Shown in pieces: positions 25,258 to 32,750 of a stretch of DNA of 64,000 nucleotides; within the stretch, counting starts at the first letter, position 1, and every line of letters begins with the position of its first letter. The notes under the pieces were generated by a model, which saw only the letters and a program-made list of their open reading frames with translations, had not been told where the DNA came from and ran no database searches. The stretch spans positions 1-64,000 of the forward strand of contig JANQJU010000061.1 in NCBI GenBank assembly GCA_028281495.1, in the 5' to 3' direction. Both the position numbers and the translations under genes were made by a program. This DNA comes from SAR324 cluster bacterium. GTDB taxonomy: Bacteria; SAR324; NAC60-12.

Positions 25258-25645
25258 ATCTCAAGACGAAGGAGCACGGTTGCTGCTGTACTTGGTGCCT
25301 TTTGGTTCTTTGGATATGGCCTGTGCTGCCAGGGTATTGAAGGAAGCGGATATCACGTACCGTGACTTCGGTGACTACGTGGATGAGTTCATGGCAGACA
25401 CAGAGATTCGCTTCTTTGACCTCGATTTGGTGTACCTCTGCTACGAGTACATTTTGCAGAACGTGCGGTGTGAGATTGAACAAGCTACAGGAATCGATAT
25501 TTGCAATGACACGGAGATTTACACCTTTGGCAATTTCGGTTGTACGATTTATGACCGTTGTGATGCCGCTCACGAAGCTGCTTTGGAGATTGAAGAAGAC
25601 GAACGCAGCGACATGCTGAACTGGTTCATCGACAATACCCATTGA
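25250..25645 (+). CDS. Small acidic hypothetical protein
   Basis: 131 residues (MSESQDEGARLLLYLVPFGS ...), very acidic, with several Cys and Tyr in the middle (YLCYEYILQNVRCEIEQA). The start has a good GGAGGTG and overlaps the DUF2958 gene. No family recognised. Confidence 0.6.
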   Translation: MSESQDEGARLLLYLVPFGSLDMACAARVLKEADITYRDFGDYVDEFMADTEIRFFDLDLVYLCYEYILQNVRCEIEQATGIDICNDTEIYTFGNFGCTIYDRCDAAHEAALEIEEDERSDMLNWFIDNTH

Positions 25646-25788
25646 TCCCTTGAGTGGAAGGGGCAACCGTTTCTAGAGGCAAGTGACTCGTCGTGAGTGA
25701 ACTTGCCTCCTTTGGGATGGAGCGGAATGGGGAACGCTCAGCGAAGTCTGCTTTACATGGCTTATATAAACTTTTAATATAAATATAT

Positions 25789-25860
25789 CTCATACAAATT
25801 TGCTTAGTATCATTGGAGAGGCGGTTCGCTGCCGTACAATGAACTAAGCATTGTATGAGA
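25789..25860 (+). other. Long imperfect hairpin with TTCG loop
   Basis: CTCATACAA...TGCTTAGTATCATTG pairs with CAATGAACTAAGCATTGTATGAG, and inside this GGCGG-TTCG-CTGCC forms a tip closed by a UUCG tetraloop. The stem is about 25-30 bp with small bulges. It sits alone in a 250-base gap. Possible roles are a small RNA, a single-strand origin or a strong processing site; there is no T-run of a simple terminator. Confidence 0.6.
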
Positions 25861-25892
25861 GCGGTGGTGCAATCGTCTCTTAATGAATAACT

Positions 25893-26042
25893 ATGTCGTC
25901 TGACCATGATCCCCAACTCCAAGAATTGATCCGAACGTTACAGGGTTTTTATCAAAGCCAGGGAATCCCCAAGCAGTTTTTCTCGGTGGACTTGGACACC
26001 ATGACCTTAAAACCAATCACGCCTCCTTTCGATGAGGGGTGA
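25893..26042 (+). CDS. Small protein (49 residues)
   Basis: MSSDHDPQLQELIRTLQGFY and so on, ending TPPFDEG. It has a sensible helix-then-strand composition and lies directly after the long hairpin. Its end overlaps the convergent 26017-27849 gene by 26 bases. No family is recognised, and there is no strong ribosome site. Confidence 0.4.
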   Translation: MSSDHDPQLQELIRTLQGFYQSQGIPKQFFSVDLDTMTLKPITPPFDEG

Positions 26043-27849
26043 TTTTTTGATGGGATTGCCACTCATTCGACGTGTCTATAGATGGGTGGCGTTTGAGGTG
26101 GGCATAGGTAGCTTGGAGTTCGAGATTGGCCGTGATGGTGAGTCGTTCTTTCCCATCCAACCAGCCGCGTTGGGCTAATAGGGTTTTGACTTCAGACGGT
26201 GTGGTGGCTTTGAGGTAGTCGTCTCCCAACTCCATCCTAAATGTTTGTCGCAAACGATTCACCGTGTCGGCATTGAGCTGAAGAATAGTGTCTTGGGGGA
26301 ACTCGGTGTCAGGCAAGATGGTGGTGATCAGTTGCAAGGGATCGTTGAGTCCTGACAGTTCTTTAACATCCACCGGCTGTGAATCGAAACAACTGGGCGG
26401 GAGTTTGAGGTCATTGAGCACGGCTTGATTGGCCAAAGCTGAATTGAGATTACGGGTTAACTCGGTGGCGTTGGTCACAGGGGTGTGACTGGTTTCTTTG
26501 TCCCCGACAAGGATGGCAGCCTGTCCGGTTTGTGGATCGAGACGCAAGCTTAAGCGGTAATCATTTTGTGAATCGGATAGAGCAAATTCGTAGCCAGTCT
26601 GAGCATTGGGTAGTAGGATGCGTTGTACCCGGTCTGAGCGATTGAATACATCCGCAAACATTGGGTTGACTTGGGCCAGCCGAGTCAAGATGGGATCGGC
26701 TTGGATTTGCTCCCATTGGAGTGGTGTGTTGTGTGGTGGTAGCGGAGGCATTTCAGGTGACGGAGCTTGGATAGGAGTGGTGGGCAGTGAGCTTGGTACC
26801 GATGAGAACTCCGCAGCAATTTGAGCTTGGGCTTGATGGAAGTAGCTGGCCAAGACATCGGCATTCAGCGTCCCGTTGTCATTGATGAAAAGTGTCCATC
26901 CGTGATCGTTTTTCAAGTGGGTGAAGGTGCGTTTCACGGTTTCCAATCCCGCGATGTCCTGCAAGAGGCGACGAAGTTGTTCGCGGTATTGCGCGGGTGG
27001 GATTCCAAGGGTGGTACTCATTTGATTGATAAATGTATCCAGAAAGGGTTGCCGAGCCACCGGATCGAGTTCATTGAGGTGGTGGTTTAAAGTTCTGAAA
27101 TCCTCCAGACTGAGTTCTATTGGATTCGCATTATTAGCCGGATCACGAAGGTTGAGGTCCACCAAAAGTTGATGGATGGCTTGGGTCTGAGGAGTTGAGT
27201 CTGTCGATTGAGAATCATGGATTTGAGCGATGTTGCGTTGGATATGTTGCTCGGTGCTATGAACGATATCGAGGAAAATCGTGGTGGCGAGTAATTCTTT
27301 GACCGAAACCTTTTCACGACCATTCAGTTCATTGGCGACTGCCTGTTGCAAAGCCGGATTGCCGGGTATCAGACTTTGGAGGAGTGACGGGGTGATCGAC
27401 AACGAACCGGACAATGGTGTGTTGGATGGCAGATTGCGTTGGTATTGCTGAAAGAGCACACGGAACCGTTCTTGGAAGGCAGTTTGGGACTCTTCGGGAT
27501 GCTCAAGGACGTTGAGCTTTTGAGCAACTTGGCTTTCAACTTCGCTGGCTCCCCGGCTGCGTTGCTGGCGATCCTGAGTCTTGCCATGCAGCAGTTGCCT
27601 GAATAGCGGATCATCCCCCGGCTCGTCAGCCAAGGCCAGCAGTTGGGGTAACTTGTTTTCAAATTGGGTGGTTTGAATCTGGGCTTCTTGATCTGCGGCA
27701 AGTTGGAAGGTTCGATGGGGTGGCTTGCGTTGCTGAGCCAGCCATGCCTTGGGTTGTTTCGCTTCGGGATAGGTTCGGGATGACTCTCGTGTCCGCTGAG
27801 ATTCAGTTGTTTGAGGAGACGGCGGCGGGAGGGATTCGAAGTGGCTCAT
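26017..27849 (-). CDS. Large Gln/Pro-rich hypothetical protein
   Basis: 610 residues, hydrophilic, without signal or membrane segments. The N-terminal 60 residues are Pro/Gln/Arg-rich and probably disordered. The middle (about 60-330) is mainly helical, a Pro-rich linker follows (about 345-375), and a mixed C-terminal domain (LLPNAQTGYEFALSDSQNDY, LSLRLDPQTGQAAIL) closes the protein. No family is recognised. Position in the element backbone suggests a transfer- or maintenance-related role, but this is only context. Confidence 0.65.
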   Translation of the reverse strand: MSHFESLPPPSPQTTESQRTRESSRTYPEAKQPKAWLAQQRKPPHRTFQLAADQEAQIQTTQFENKLPQLLALADEPGDDPLFRQLLHGKTQDRQQRSRGASEVESQVAQKLNVLEHPEESQTAFQERFRVLFQQYQRNLPSNTPLSGSLSITPSLLQSLIPGNPALQQAVANELNGREKVSVKELLATTIFLDIVHSTEQHIQRNIAQIHDSQSTDSTPQTQAIHQLLVDLNLRDPANNANPIELSLEDFRTLNHHLNELDPVARQPFLDTFINQMSTTLGIPPAQYREQLRRLLQDIAGLETVKRTFTHLKNDHGWTLFINDNGTLNADVLASYFHQAQAQIAAEFSSVPSSLPTTPIQAPSPEMPPLPPHNTPLQWEQIQADPILTRLAQVNPMFADVFNRSDRVQRILLPNAQTGYEFALSDSQNDYRLSLRLDPQTGQAAILVGDKETSHTPVTNATELTRNLNSALANQAVLNDLKLPPSCFDSQPVDVKELSGLNDPLQLITTILPDTEFPQDTILQLNADTVNRLRQTFRMELGDDYLKATTPSEVKTLLAQRGWLDGKERLTITANLELQATYAHLKRHPSIDTSNEWQSHQKITPHRKEA

Positions 27850-27917
27850 GCCAGAGGGTTAATGATCGGCTCATTGTACCAAAAAACCCCTTGGTCGAAA
27901 ATAGCATTTGACCGGAA

Positions 27918-28268
27918 CTACTTGATCCACATGACAAAGAAATTGCCCTTCTGGAAGTTGTCCAAAAAGCTTTCATAACTCTCCACCGGAAAACCTTCTT
28001 CTTCCACCAACACTCCCAATGGCGAATAACTACGGAGGGCTATGAGGGATTGCTCGCCCTTGAAGCGGATTTTCATCACTTCGTAAAAGGATTTGTGGGG
28101 ACTCAAGAAAACCAAGGTGAAGGGTTGGCGTTGTTCGATGGCATTGAGTCCTTCTTGGCGCATCACGTCATAGATGCCTTTGTAAGCAGTGGTATTCGCG
28201 AAACTGAGTTGGCACCACATTAAGGCGATAACGATGCCTCCTAATAACCCCAACCTGTGTCGGTGCAT
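27918..28268 (-). CDS. Small exported protein
   Basis: 116 residues with an N-terminal signal peptide (LGLLGGIVIALMWCQLSFAN, cleavage probably after FAN) and a 90-residue mature domain (YKGIYDVMRQEGLNAIEQRQ, then FTLVFLSPHKSFYEVMKIRF). Family unknown. It lies upstream of the 26017-27849 gene on the same strand and may share its transcript. Confidence 0.6.
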   Translation of the reverse strand: MHRHRLGLLGGIVIALMWCQLSFANTTAYKGIYDVMRQEGLNAIEQRQPFTLVFLSPHKSFYEVMKIRFKGEQSLIALRSYSPLGVLVEEEGFPVESYESFLDNFQKGNFFVMWIK

Positions 28269-28310
28269 ACGACTCCCGAAAATCCCTGTAAATAGCGGAA
28301 AAAAGCGTTT

Positions 28311-28337
28311 TCTATTGCTTTATAAAAAACCAATAGA
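28311..28337. repeat. Inverted-repeat site near second short recombinase (site 3)
   Basis: TCTATTG and CAATAGA arms (perfect, 7 bp) with a 13-bp centre containing CTTTATAAAAAAC, followed by ACGG. It shares CAATAGAACG with site 4. Confidence 0.45.
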
Positions 28338-28446
28338 ACGGCTGGAAAACCTTTATTTTCAAGGGATTGCGGAGACTCAAGTTATAGCAGAACTCATTTT
28401 CTCAATTGCTGCAATGTCAATTCTCCACTGGGGTTTGACAAATACT

Positions 28447-28469
28447 TATTGCTTCTTTATAAAGCAATA
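28447..28469. repeat. Inverted-repeat site near second short recombinase (site 4)
   Basis: TATTGCTT and AAGCAATA arms (perfect, 8 bp) with a 7-bp centre CTTTATA. This arm-spacer geometry matches tyrosine-recombinase core sites. It lies 36 bp upstream of the recombinase gene and resembles the sites at 1348 and 1514. Confidence 0.55.
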
Positions 28470-28504
28470 GAACGAAATAATCGTAAGCAATTTCAGTGAG
28501 TTAA

Positions 28505-29242
28505 ATGAAATCACCTCGACGGCGAGGAGGACACAACAAAGGCCCCAAAGGTAAAGCTCAGAACTTTAGTGAAATTCAAGTCCTTCAAATTGCGGAGGGG
28601 TTGACGAAACAACAGAACCTCAAAGAGTTGGCGTTGTTTACTACCGGGTTGGACACACTGCTTCGTGCCAGTGATTTGTTGGCCCTTCGAGTGTGTGATG
28701 TCATGACCCGGCGAGGACAGATTCGTGACCGTTTCATTGTCATTCAGCAGAAAACCCAGCACCCGGTTAAGGTCAACTTAAAAGCTTACACGCGACATTT
28801 GTTGCTTCAGCTCATCACCGAGTCGGGCAAACAGTACCATGATTATTTGTTCACCACTCGCACCAACCGACCGATCACGGCAGAATGGTTTCGCATTTTA
28901 GTGAAACGCTGGGCCGAAATGATTGGCTTGGACCCCACCGACTTCAGCGGTCACTCCCTTCGCCGCACACAAGCCATCTTTCTGTATAACAACCGTTTTG
29001 AAATTGCCAAAATCAGTAAGGCTTTGGGACATCAGAGTTTACTAGCCACTATCGAGTATTTGGGATTGGAAGACGATGAGGTTCTCACCAGTCTCGAACG
29101 CCGCAAATTGTCCCCGGAACCCTCATTATTGAATACCTTAAAACGCTTTTATTATTCCTTAACTACGCATTTATGGAAACGGAAGAGAACCGACATCTGG
29201 CCGCACTGGAAGAGTGGATACAAAACCGATTGGAAGAAATGA
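28505..29242 (+). CDS. Short tyrosine recombinase (catalytic domain)
   Basis: 245 residues. After a basic N-terminus (MKSPRRRGGHNKGPKGKAQN) comes only a catalytic domain: TTGLDTLLRASDLL (Arg I), FSGHSLRRTQAIF (H-x-x-R), LGHQSLLATIEYLGL (second His and Tyr). No core-binding domain is present. Unlike its relative at 727-1317, all catalytic residues are kept. Palindromic sites lie just upstream. The last 23 codons overlap the following gene in another frame. Confidence 0.8.
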   Translation: MKSPRRRGGHNKGPKGKAQNFSEIQVLQIAEGLTKQQNLKELALFTTGLDTLLRASDLLALRVCDVMTRRGQIRDRFIVIQQKTQHPVKVNLKAYTRHLLLQLITESGKQYHDYLFTTRTNRPITAEWFRILVKRWAEMIGLDPTDFSGHSLRRTQAIFLYNNRFEIAKISKALGHQSLLATIEYLGLEDDEVLTSLERRKLSPEPSLLNTLKRFYYSLTTHLWKRKRTDIWPHWKSGYKTDWKK

Positions 29243-29421
29243 GAAGGAAGCAGGATGATCTTGATCCCCAAGATAATCCGAAAACGCATCACGGCTGTGA
29301 GATGTACTGTTCTGCATTGATGGATGTGTTGGGGGTACTGGAAGCGAAACGGGTACGAGATCGGTGGGCCGGTGTGGAAATGCCATCCCTCAAACAAGAA
29401 GGATGGCCTTGGGATGAGTGA
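29173..29421 (+). CDS. Small acidic helical protein behind recombinase
   Basis: 82 residues (METEENRHLAALEEWIQNRL ... HHGCEMYCSALMDVLGVLEA). It starts 70 bases inside the recombinase gene. The amino-acid composition is more protein-like here than in the recombinase's own basic tail, so both frames may be real. It parallels the 543-695 gene behind the other short recombinase. Confidence 0.5.
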   Translation: METEENRHLAALEEWIQNRLEEMRRKQDDLDPQDNPKTHHGCEMYCSALMDVLGVLEAKRVRDRWAGVEMPSLKQEGWPWDE

Positions 29422-29422
29422 T

Positions 29423-29593
29423 TCACGTCACTCCTGACTTTTGTTTGAGGTGGACCCGATTCCGCAGTCGGGCTGCCCAGAGTTCCTTCATGGTGAACCA
29501 TGACTTGGACTCCTGACATACTTCAGTCAACGTGCCTTTTTCCGAACTGGCGGAATCTAAGACCGTTTGCTGTTCACCTTGAATTTGAATGGT
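29423..29593 (-). pseudogene. Open frame without start; relative of the 32694-32750 peptide
   Basis: On the minus strand the frame reads GEQQTVLDSASSEKG and continues about 35 residues to a stop. The first 41 bases are nearly identical to 32700-32742, where the same peptide has an ATG. Here no ATG or GTG precedes the conserved part. It is either a start-less remnant of a duplication or uses an unusual start. It overlaps the end of the 29557-29904 gene in another frame. Confidence 0.35.
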
Positions 29594-29904
29594 TCAATGT
29601 CCAGATACTGGTGCTTCTGCACAGGATACACGTACAGTCCCCAAAATTCGTCTAACATGGAATTGACTTCTTTCTTGGGTCTGAACGTCATCATGTCGTT
29701 TAGAACTGAGCGAATTGCTTGCTCTGCTGCATCTTGGGCATTGTGTGCCAAAAATTCCCCCAGAAACTGAGGATCTTCACGCCATTCTTCGTGGCCATCG
29801 TCATCAATGGGGTATTCGGTGATGAATGTATTCTCCGTGATCACGATATACCTTTTTTTGGGTTGTGGCGATTCTGAGGGTTGTGAATGGTTAGTTGATT
29901 TCAT
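29557..29904 (-). CDS. Small hypothetical protein of the leader-controlled gene series, paralogue 1
   Basis: 115 residues from the ATG at 29904 (MKSTNHSQPSESPQPKKRYI). It shares the N-terminal pattern PQPK-x-x-Y-(I/M)-V and Y-P-(I/L)-D, and the A-x-x-A-I middle, with the 30186-30557 protein. Function unknown. Upstream is the series' usual arrangement: a terminator-like hairpin, then ATTAA before the ATG. Confidence 0.6.
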   Translation of the reverse strand: MKSTNHSQPSESPQPKKRYIVITENTFITEYPIDDDGHEEWREDPQFLGEFLAHNAQDAAEQAIRSVLNDMMTFRPKKEVNSMLDEFWGLYVYPVQKHQYLDIEPFKFKVNSKRS

Positions 29905-29930
29905 GATTAATGGATTAACAAATAAACAAG

Positions 29931-29962
29931 AACAGCCCTCTTGAATCCGCATGAGGGCTGTT
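29931..29962 (-). terminator. Terminator-like hairpin before the 29904 start
   Basis: Perfect 10-bp arms AACAGCCCTC/GAGGGCTGTT, followed on the minus strand by CTTGTTTATTTG. It lies 27 bp upstream of the next ATG, so it could end the upstream transcript or attenuate the downstream gene. Confidence 0.65.
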
Positions 29963-29971
29963 CCTAAGTGA

Positions 29972-30142
29972 CTAGTGGGGTCGCAACCACCGAATCGCGC
30001 GCCAGACCCATGACACTCCTTGAAGGACGACATAAATGGCCACCACCCAACCAACTTTGAGCCATGCAATGGGATGGCACCAGTCGTGGTGGAGTTGACA
30101 GCCTTTGAGGAATTGACGCACGTCTTCATAAAGTTTTTCCAT
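29972..30142 (-). CDS. Small single-pass membrane protein (56 residues)
   Basis: MEKLYEDVRQFLKGCQLHHD is followed by a Trp-rich membrane segment (about 26-47) and a basic end (RAIRWLRPH), so it is probably N-in or a holin-like mini-protein. It sits in the gene series between two paralogues on the same strand. No family recognised. Confidence 0.55.
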   Translation of the reverse strand: MEKLYEDVRQFLKGCQLHHDWCHPIAWLKVGWVVAIYVVLQGVSWVWRAIRWLRPH

Positions 30143-30185
30143 CGGTGAAAATTAAAAATTAAATATTCAACCACGATCTCTGGAT

Positions 30186-30557
30186 TTAGAAATCGCCGGT
30201 TTTTGTGGTGTGTTCCCGTTGGAACTGGGTCACATCCACAGTGCTGGGATTAGACACCTGACGGACTCTCACCTTACCGATGGTCTTCAGCAGGTTGTTG
30301 AAGTCCAGGTGTTCATACCCTGGTTGCTGGATAGAAGGTTTGTTCGAGTAACAATAGGTTTGCAACTCGTCAATGGCCTTCTGCACCGCACCGTGGGGCG
30401 TGGTTGCCCGGTAGATACCGATACACTTCGGCTCCCAGCGAAAAAAGTACCCTATGAACTGTTTGTCCAAGGGGTACATGGTAGGAAAATCACCTGCCGT
30501 GGACACCATATAGGTGTTTTTCGGTTGAGGTGTATTTCCTGGAATCGAGGTTTTCAT
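30186..30557 (-). CDS. Small hypothetical protein of the gene series, paralogue 2
   Basis: 123 residues (MKTSIPGNTPQPKNTYMVST ...). It is related to the 29557-29904 protein at the N-terminus (PQPKNTYMV / PQPKKRYIV) and in overall layout. Function unknown. The start is preceded by the series box ATTAACC and a hairpin. Confidence 0.6.
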   Translation of the reverse strand: MKTSIPGNTPQPKNTYMVSTAGDFPTMYPLDKQFIGYFFRWEPKCIGIYRATTPHGAVQKAIDELQTYCYSNKPSIQQPGYEHLDFNNLLKTIGKVRVRQVSNPSTVDVTQFQREHTTKTGDF

Positions 30558-30581
30558 AATTAAAGGGTTAATGGATAAAAG

Positions 30582-30612
30582 GGGAAGCCGTCACTTTTTG
30601 GTGGAGCTTCCC
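30582..30612 (-). terminator. Terminator-like hairpin before the 30557 start
   Basis: Arms GGGAAGC/GCTTCCC, then CTTTTATCC on the minus strand, 25 bp upstream of the ATG. Confidence 0.6.
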
Positions 30613-30657
30613 GATCTGTCATGGTTTTAGAATGAATCTCCAACAAATCGATGGTGA

Positions 30658-31425
30658 TTAGGTTCTGTCAACCGGAACCACATCCTCTTTCTTTCTGCGT
30701 CGTTTCGCATAAAGGGTTTGGATATAGTTGACTGCCGTGTTTTGATTTTCAAACCGGCCTAACTTTCGTTTCGTTCTTCCATCCAAGACGGTGTACATGG
30801 GTGGGTTTACCACCACCCTACTAGGATGATGACCGCACATCTCCACATAATAGAGATCGTGATGGTCATCGTGGTCTCCATTTCCAGCGTACGTGTCATA
30901 ATACTTCCCTTTGTATTCAACACATTCGTCGAAAATGAGTTCCTTATGATGATTCGACCTCCCTTGTTTTCGTTGATGAACTACGAAGTCTTCCGCATCA
31001 AATCCCGCGAGGATCGCGTCACTCCAAGGAGGTCTGCGGTCCATAAACGGTGGCAGTCCTTTGCAACAAAATTGCTGATAGCCAGTGAACAACGAATGTA
31101 GTTCTTCGGGTTCGATCTCAGTTTGTTTCGCCCATCCGATCTCAGTTTTATTGACCTTGTAGGTCATACTATCCAAGGTGGTGTGTTCCTCTCTTTGAAA
31201 CAGGTCAATCGCCCTGGTTTCTAAATTGTCGGGGGACACCGCATGATATCCCAAGCGGATGGCATAATACTGAATTTCCTCCCCAACCATGATGTTTCCA
31301 TAGGGGGAGTTGAACAACCGGAAATCCAGGTTTTCTGTAAAACCGTAGCTTTCCAGATGGTGAACAATGGATTGTTGAAATGCTTCAAATCCCTTGTTTG
31401 CCGATACTGTTTGCTTAATAGCCAT
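30658..31425 (-). CDS. Hypothetical protein of the gene series
   Basis: 255 residues (MAIKQTVSANKGFEAFQQSI ...). It is hydrophilic with a His/Asp-rich stretch (GNGDHDDHHDLYYVEMCGHH, about 190-210) that could bind metal, and a basic end (YAKRRRKKED). I recognise no family. Its 5' leader is copy A of the repeated structured leader. Confidence 0.6.
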   Translation of the reverse strand: MAIKQTVSANKGFEAFQQSIVHHLESYGFTENLDFRLFNSPYGNIMVGEEIQYYAIRLGYHAVSPDNLETRAIDLFQREEHTTLDSMTYKVNKTEIGWAKQTEIEPEELHSLFTGYQQFCCKGLPPFMDRRPPWSDAILAGFDAEDFVVHQRKQGRSNHHKELIFDECVEYKGKYYDTYAGNGDHDDHHDLYYVEMCGHHPSRVVVNPPMYTVLDGRTKRKLGRFENQNTAVNYIQTLYAKRRRKKEDVVPVDRT

Positions 31426-31537
31426 AAAATAGAGGTTAATGGGTAAGACATCTTCTCAATGAAGATGTTTCGGGCAAGCAGCCGCTACTCAAGCGACTGT
31501 TCTGGAGTTTTAAAGAGTTCTTAGCTCTGCCAAGATG
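31426..31537 (-). ncRNA. Structured leader family, copy A
   Basis: Minus strand: conserved block GGCAGAGCTAAGAACTC, CTCCAGAACAGT, hairpin P2 (CAGTCGCT/AGCGGCTG), GAAA, hairpin P3 (ACATCTTC/GAAGATGT), then ATTAACC 10 bases before the ATG. It shares this order with copies B, C and D. Confidence 0.75.
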
Positions 31538-31585
31538 TGAAAAACTTTGAGTCTTTCTCCTGCTTAAAACCACCAAGCACTAGAC

Positions 31586-32044
31586 TCACACATCATTTTC
31601 AGTTTTACTTGGCGGTTTTCCTTGAGACTGTGCAGGAAAACGGCACACAAAGTGATTTTGACAAACCCGATCTGAGGAACAGAATTTTCTCAAATCCTTT
31701 ATGGCTGTCCGGAGGTTTTTGTATGGCTTGGCATTGACGTGATATTTTTCGTCACACAAATCCTTGACCGATTCTAACTCCCTATACTTCTTCAGTGCCT
31801 CGATCATTTCATCGTAATTCTCAAAAAATACCGGGAACCGTTTTTGGGTTTGGTGGTCATCTACCAAATACCCGTTCATTACTGCTCCCCCTGTGTAACC
31901 AGACATGAGAGCATCGTGATTCGATGTGGAATAGATATCGTAAAGGACTTTTGGATCATCTCCATTACCTGCACAAACAAAATCCACTGGTTCTCCTTCA
32001 TCTGCTAACGCTGCCAAGCTTCCAAAAATAGAAATTTTTTTCAT
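31586..32044 (-). CDS. Hypothetical protein, paralogue of the next gene
   Basis: 152 residues. Its C-terminal half (PVFFENYDEMIEALKKYREL, then RTAIKDLRKFCSSDR and FVCRFP) matches the 32141-32545 protein (MYFDEPQDAIKAIKKFHLFE, DAIDALKKFHSSEQ, FACYFP). Both have two repeats of an A-I-x-x-L-(K/R)-K-(F/Y) helix, probably an internal duplication. Function unknown. Its leader has a P3-like hairpin (TCTCCTC/GAGGGGA) with GAAA in front but not the long conserved block. Confidence 0.6.
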   Translation of the reverse strand: MKKISIFGSLAALADEGEPVDFVCAGNGDDPKVLYDIYSTSNHDALMSGYTGGAVMNGYLVDDHQTQKRFPVFFENYDEMIEALKKYRELESVKDLCDEKYHVNAKPYKNLRTAIKDLRKFCSSDRVCQNHFVCRFPAQSQGKPPSKTENDV

Positions 32045-32140
32045 GGGTTAAAGGTTAAGAAATAAGATTCCCCTCACTCTGAGGAGATTTCAGATAATTG
32101 AAACGTTGGCCCTTTTGGCAAGAACCAATGTTCGTTATTT

Positions 32141-32545
32141 TCAAAAAAAATCTGAATCGTCGGGGAAGTAACAAGCAAAGGATTTTCCCTCTTTCGCCTG
32201 TTCCGACGAGTGAAATTTTTTCAAAGCATCAATGGCATCCTTAAAGGTGAAATAGCATTCTGCTTGAAACTGTGAAGATTCTTGAAACAGATCCTCACTT
32301 ATTTCGAACAAATGGAATTTCTTAATGGCCTTGATGGCATCCTGTGGTTCGTCAAAGTACATCGGGACGGGTTGTTGCGTTTTGACATCGAAAATCACAA
32401 ACCCTGTTTGATGATGATCTTTTTCGACGAGATGTAATTCATAGAGGAGTTGACCTTCCATCGCTTCATTTTCATAAATGAGCATAAATGGACTATTGTG
32501 AGTCCCAAAACTGTGAACTCCGCTATCAAAAATGAGTTTTTTCAT
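32141..32545 (-). CDS. Hypothetical protein, paralogue of the previous gene
   Basis: 134 residues starting MKKLIFDSGVHSFG. It has the same two-repeat C-terminal layout as 31586-32044. It is acidic and soluble. Leader copy B precedes it. No family recognised. Confidence 0.6.
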   Translation of the reverse strand: MKKLIFDSGVHSFGTHNSPFMLIYENEAMEGQLLYELHLVEKDHHQTGFVIFDVKTQQPVPMYFDEPQDAIKAIKKFHLFEISEDLFQESSQFQAECYFTFKDAIDALKKFHSSEQAKEGKSFACYFPDDSDFF

Positions 32546-32664
32546 GATGAAATGGTTAATGAATAAGTGATCACCTCACAACGAGGTGATTTCTAAGATT
32601 CGAGCAGCCGCTACTCAAGCAACTGCTCTGGAGTTTTTAAGAGTTCTTAGCTCTGCCGACAATG
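32546..32664 (-). ncRNA. Structured leader family, copy B
   Basis: Same block GGCAGAGCTAAGAACTC and CTCCAGAGCAGT. P2 is CAGTTGCT/AGCGGCTG (a G-U pair where A has G-C), GAAA follows, and P3 is ATCACCTC/GAGGTGAT, different in sequence from A, C and D but fully paired. It ends ATTAACC before the ATG. Confidence 0.75.
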
Positions 32665-32693
32665 TTTTCGCATCCCCTCCATTGTGGAGACAA

Positions 32694-32750
32694 TCAGCAT
32701 TTTTCCGAACTGGCGGAACCTAAGACCGTTTGCTGTTCACCCATTTCCAT
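32694..32750 (-). CDS. 18-residue peptide coupled to the methylase gene
   Basis: The ATG overlaps the methylase stop (TAATG) and the frame encodes MEMGEQQTVLGSASSEKC. The same peptide, without a start but with a longer C-terminus, recurs at 29423-29593. The coupling and the duplication argue for a real but perhaps truncated gene. Confidence 0.35.
   Translation of the reverse strand: MEMGEQQTVLGSASSEKC

Noticed and set aside
25789..25860. Integron attC site
   Set aside because: The fold is similar in length, but the conserved GTTRRRY/RYYYAAC ends and paired R/L boxes are missing and no integron integrase is nearby.
12621..28268. Self-transmissible conjugative element
   Set aside because: Relaxase, coupling protein and accessory genes are present, but no VirB4, VirB6 or other channel genes can be recognised, so it is called mobilizable only.
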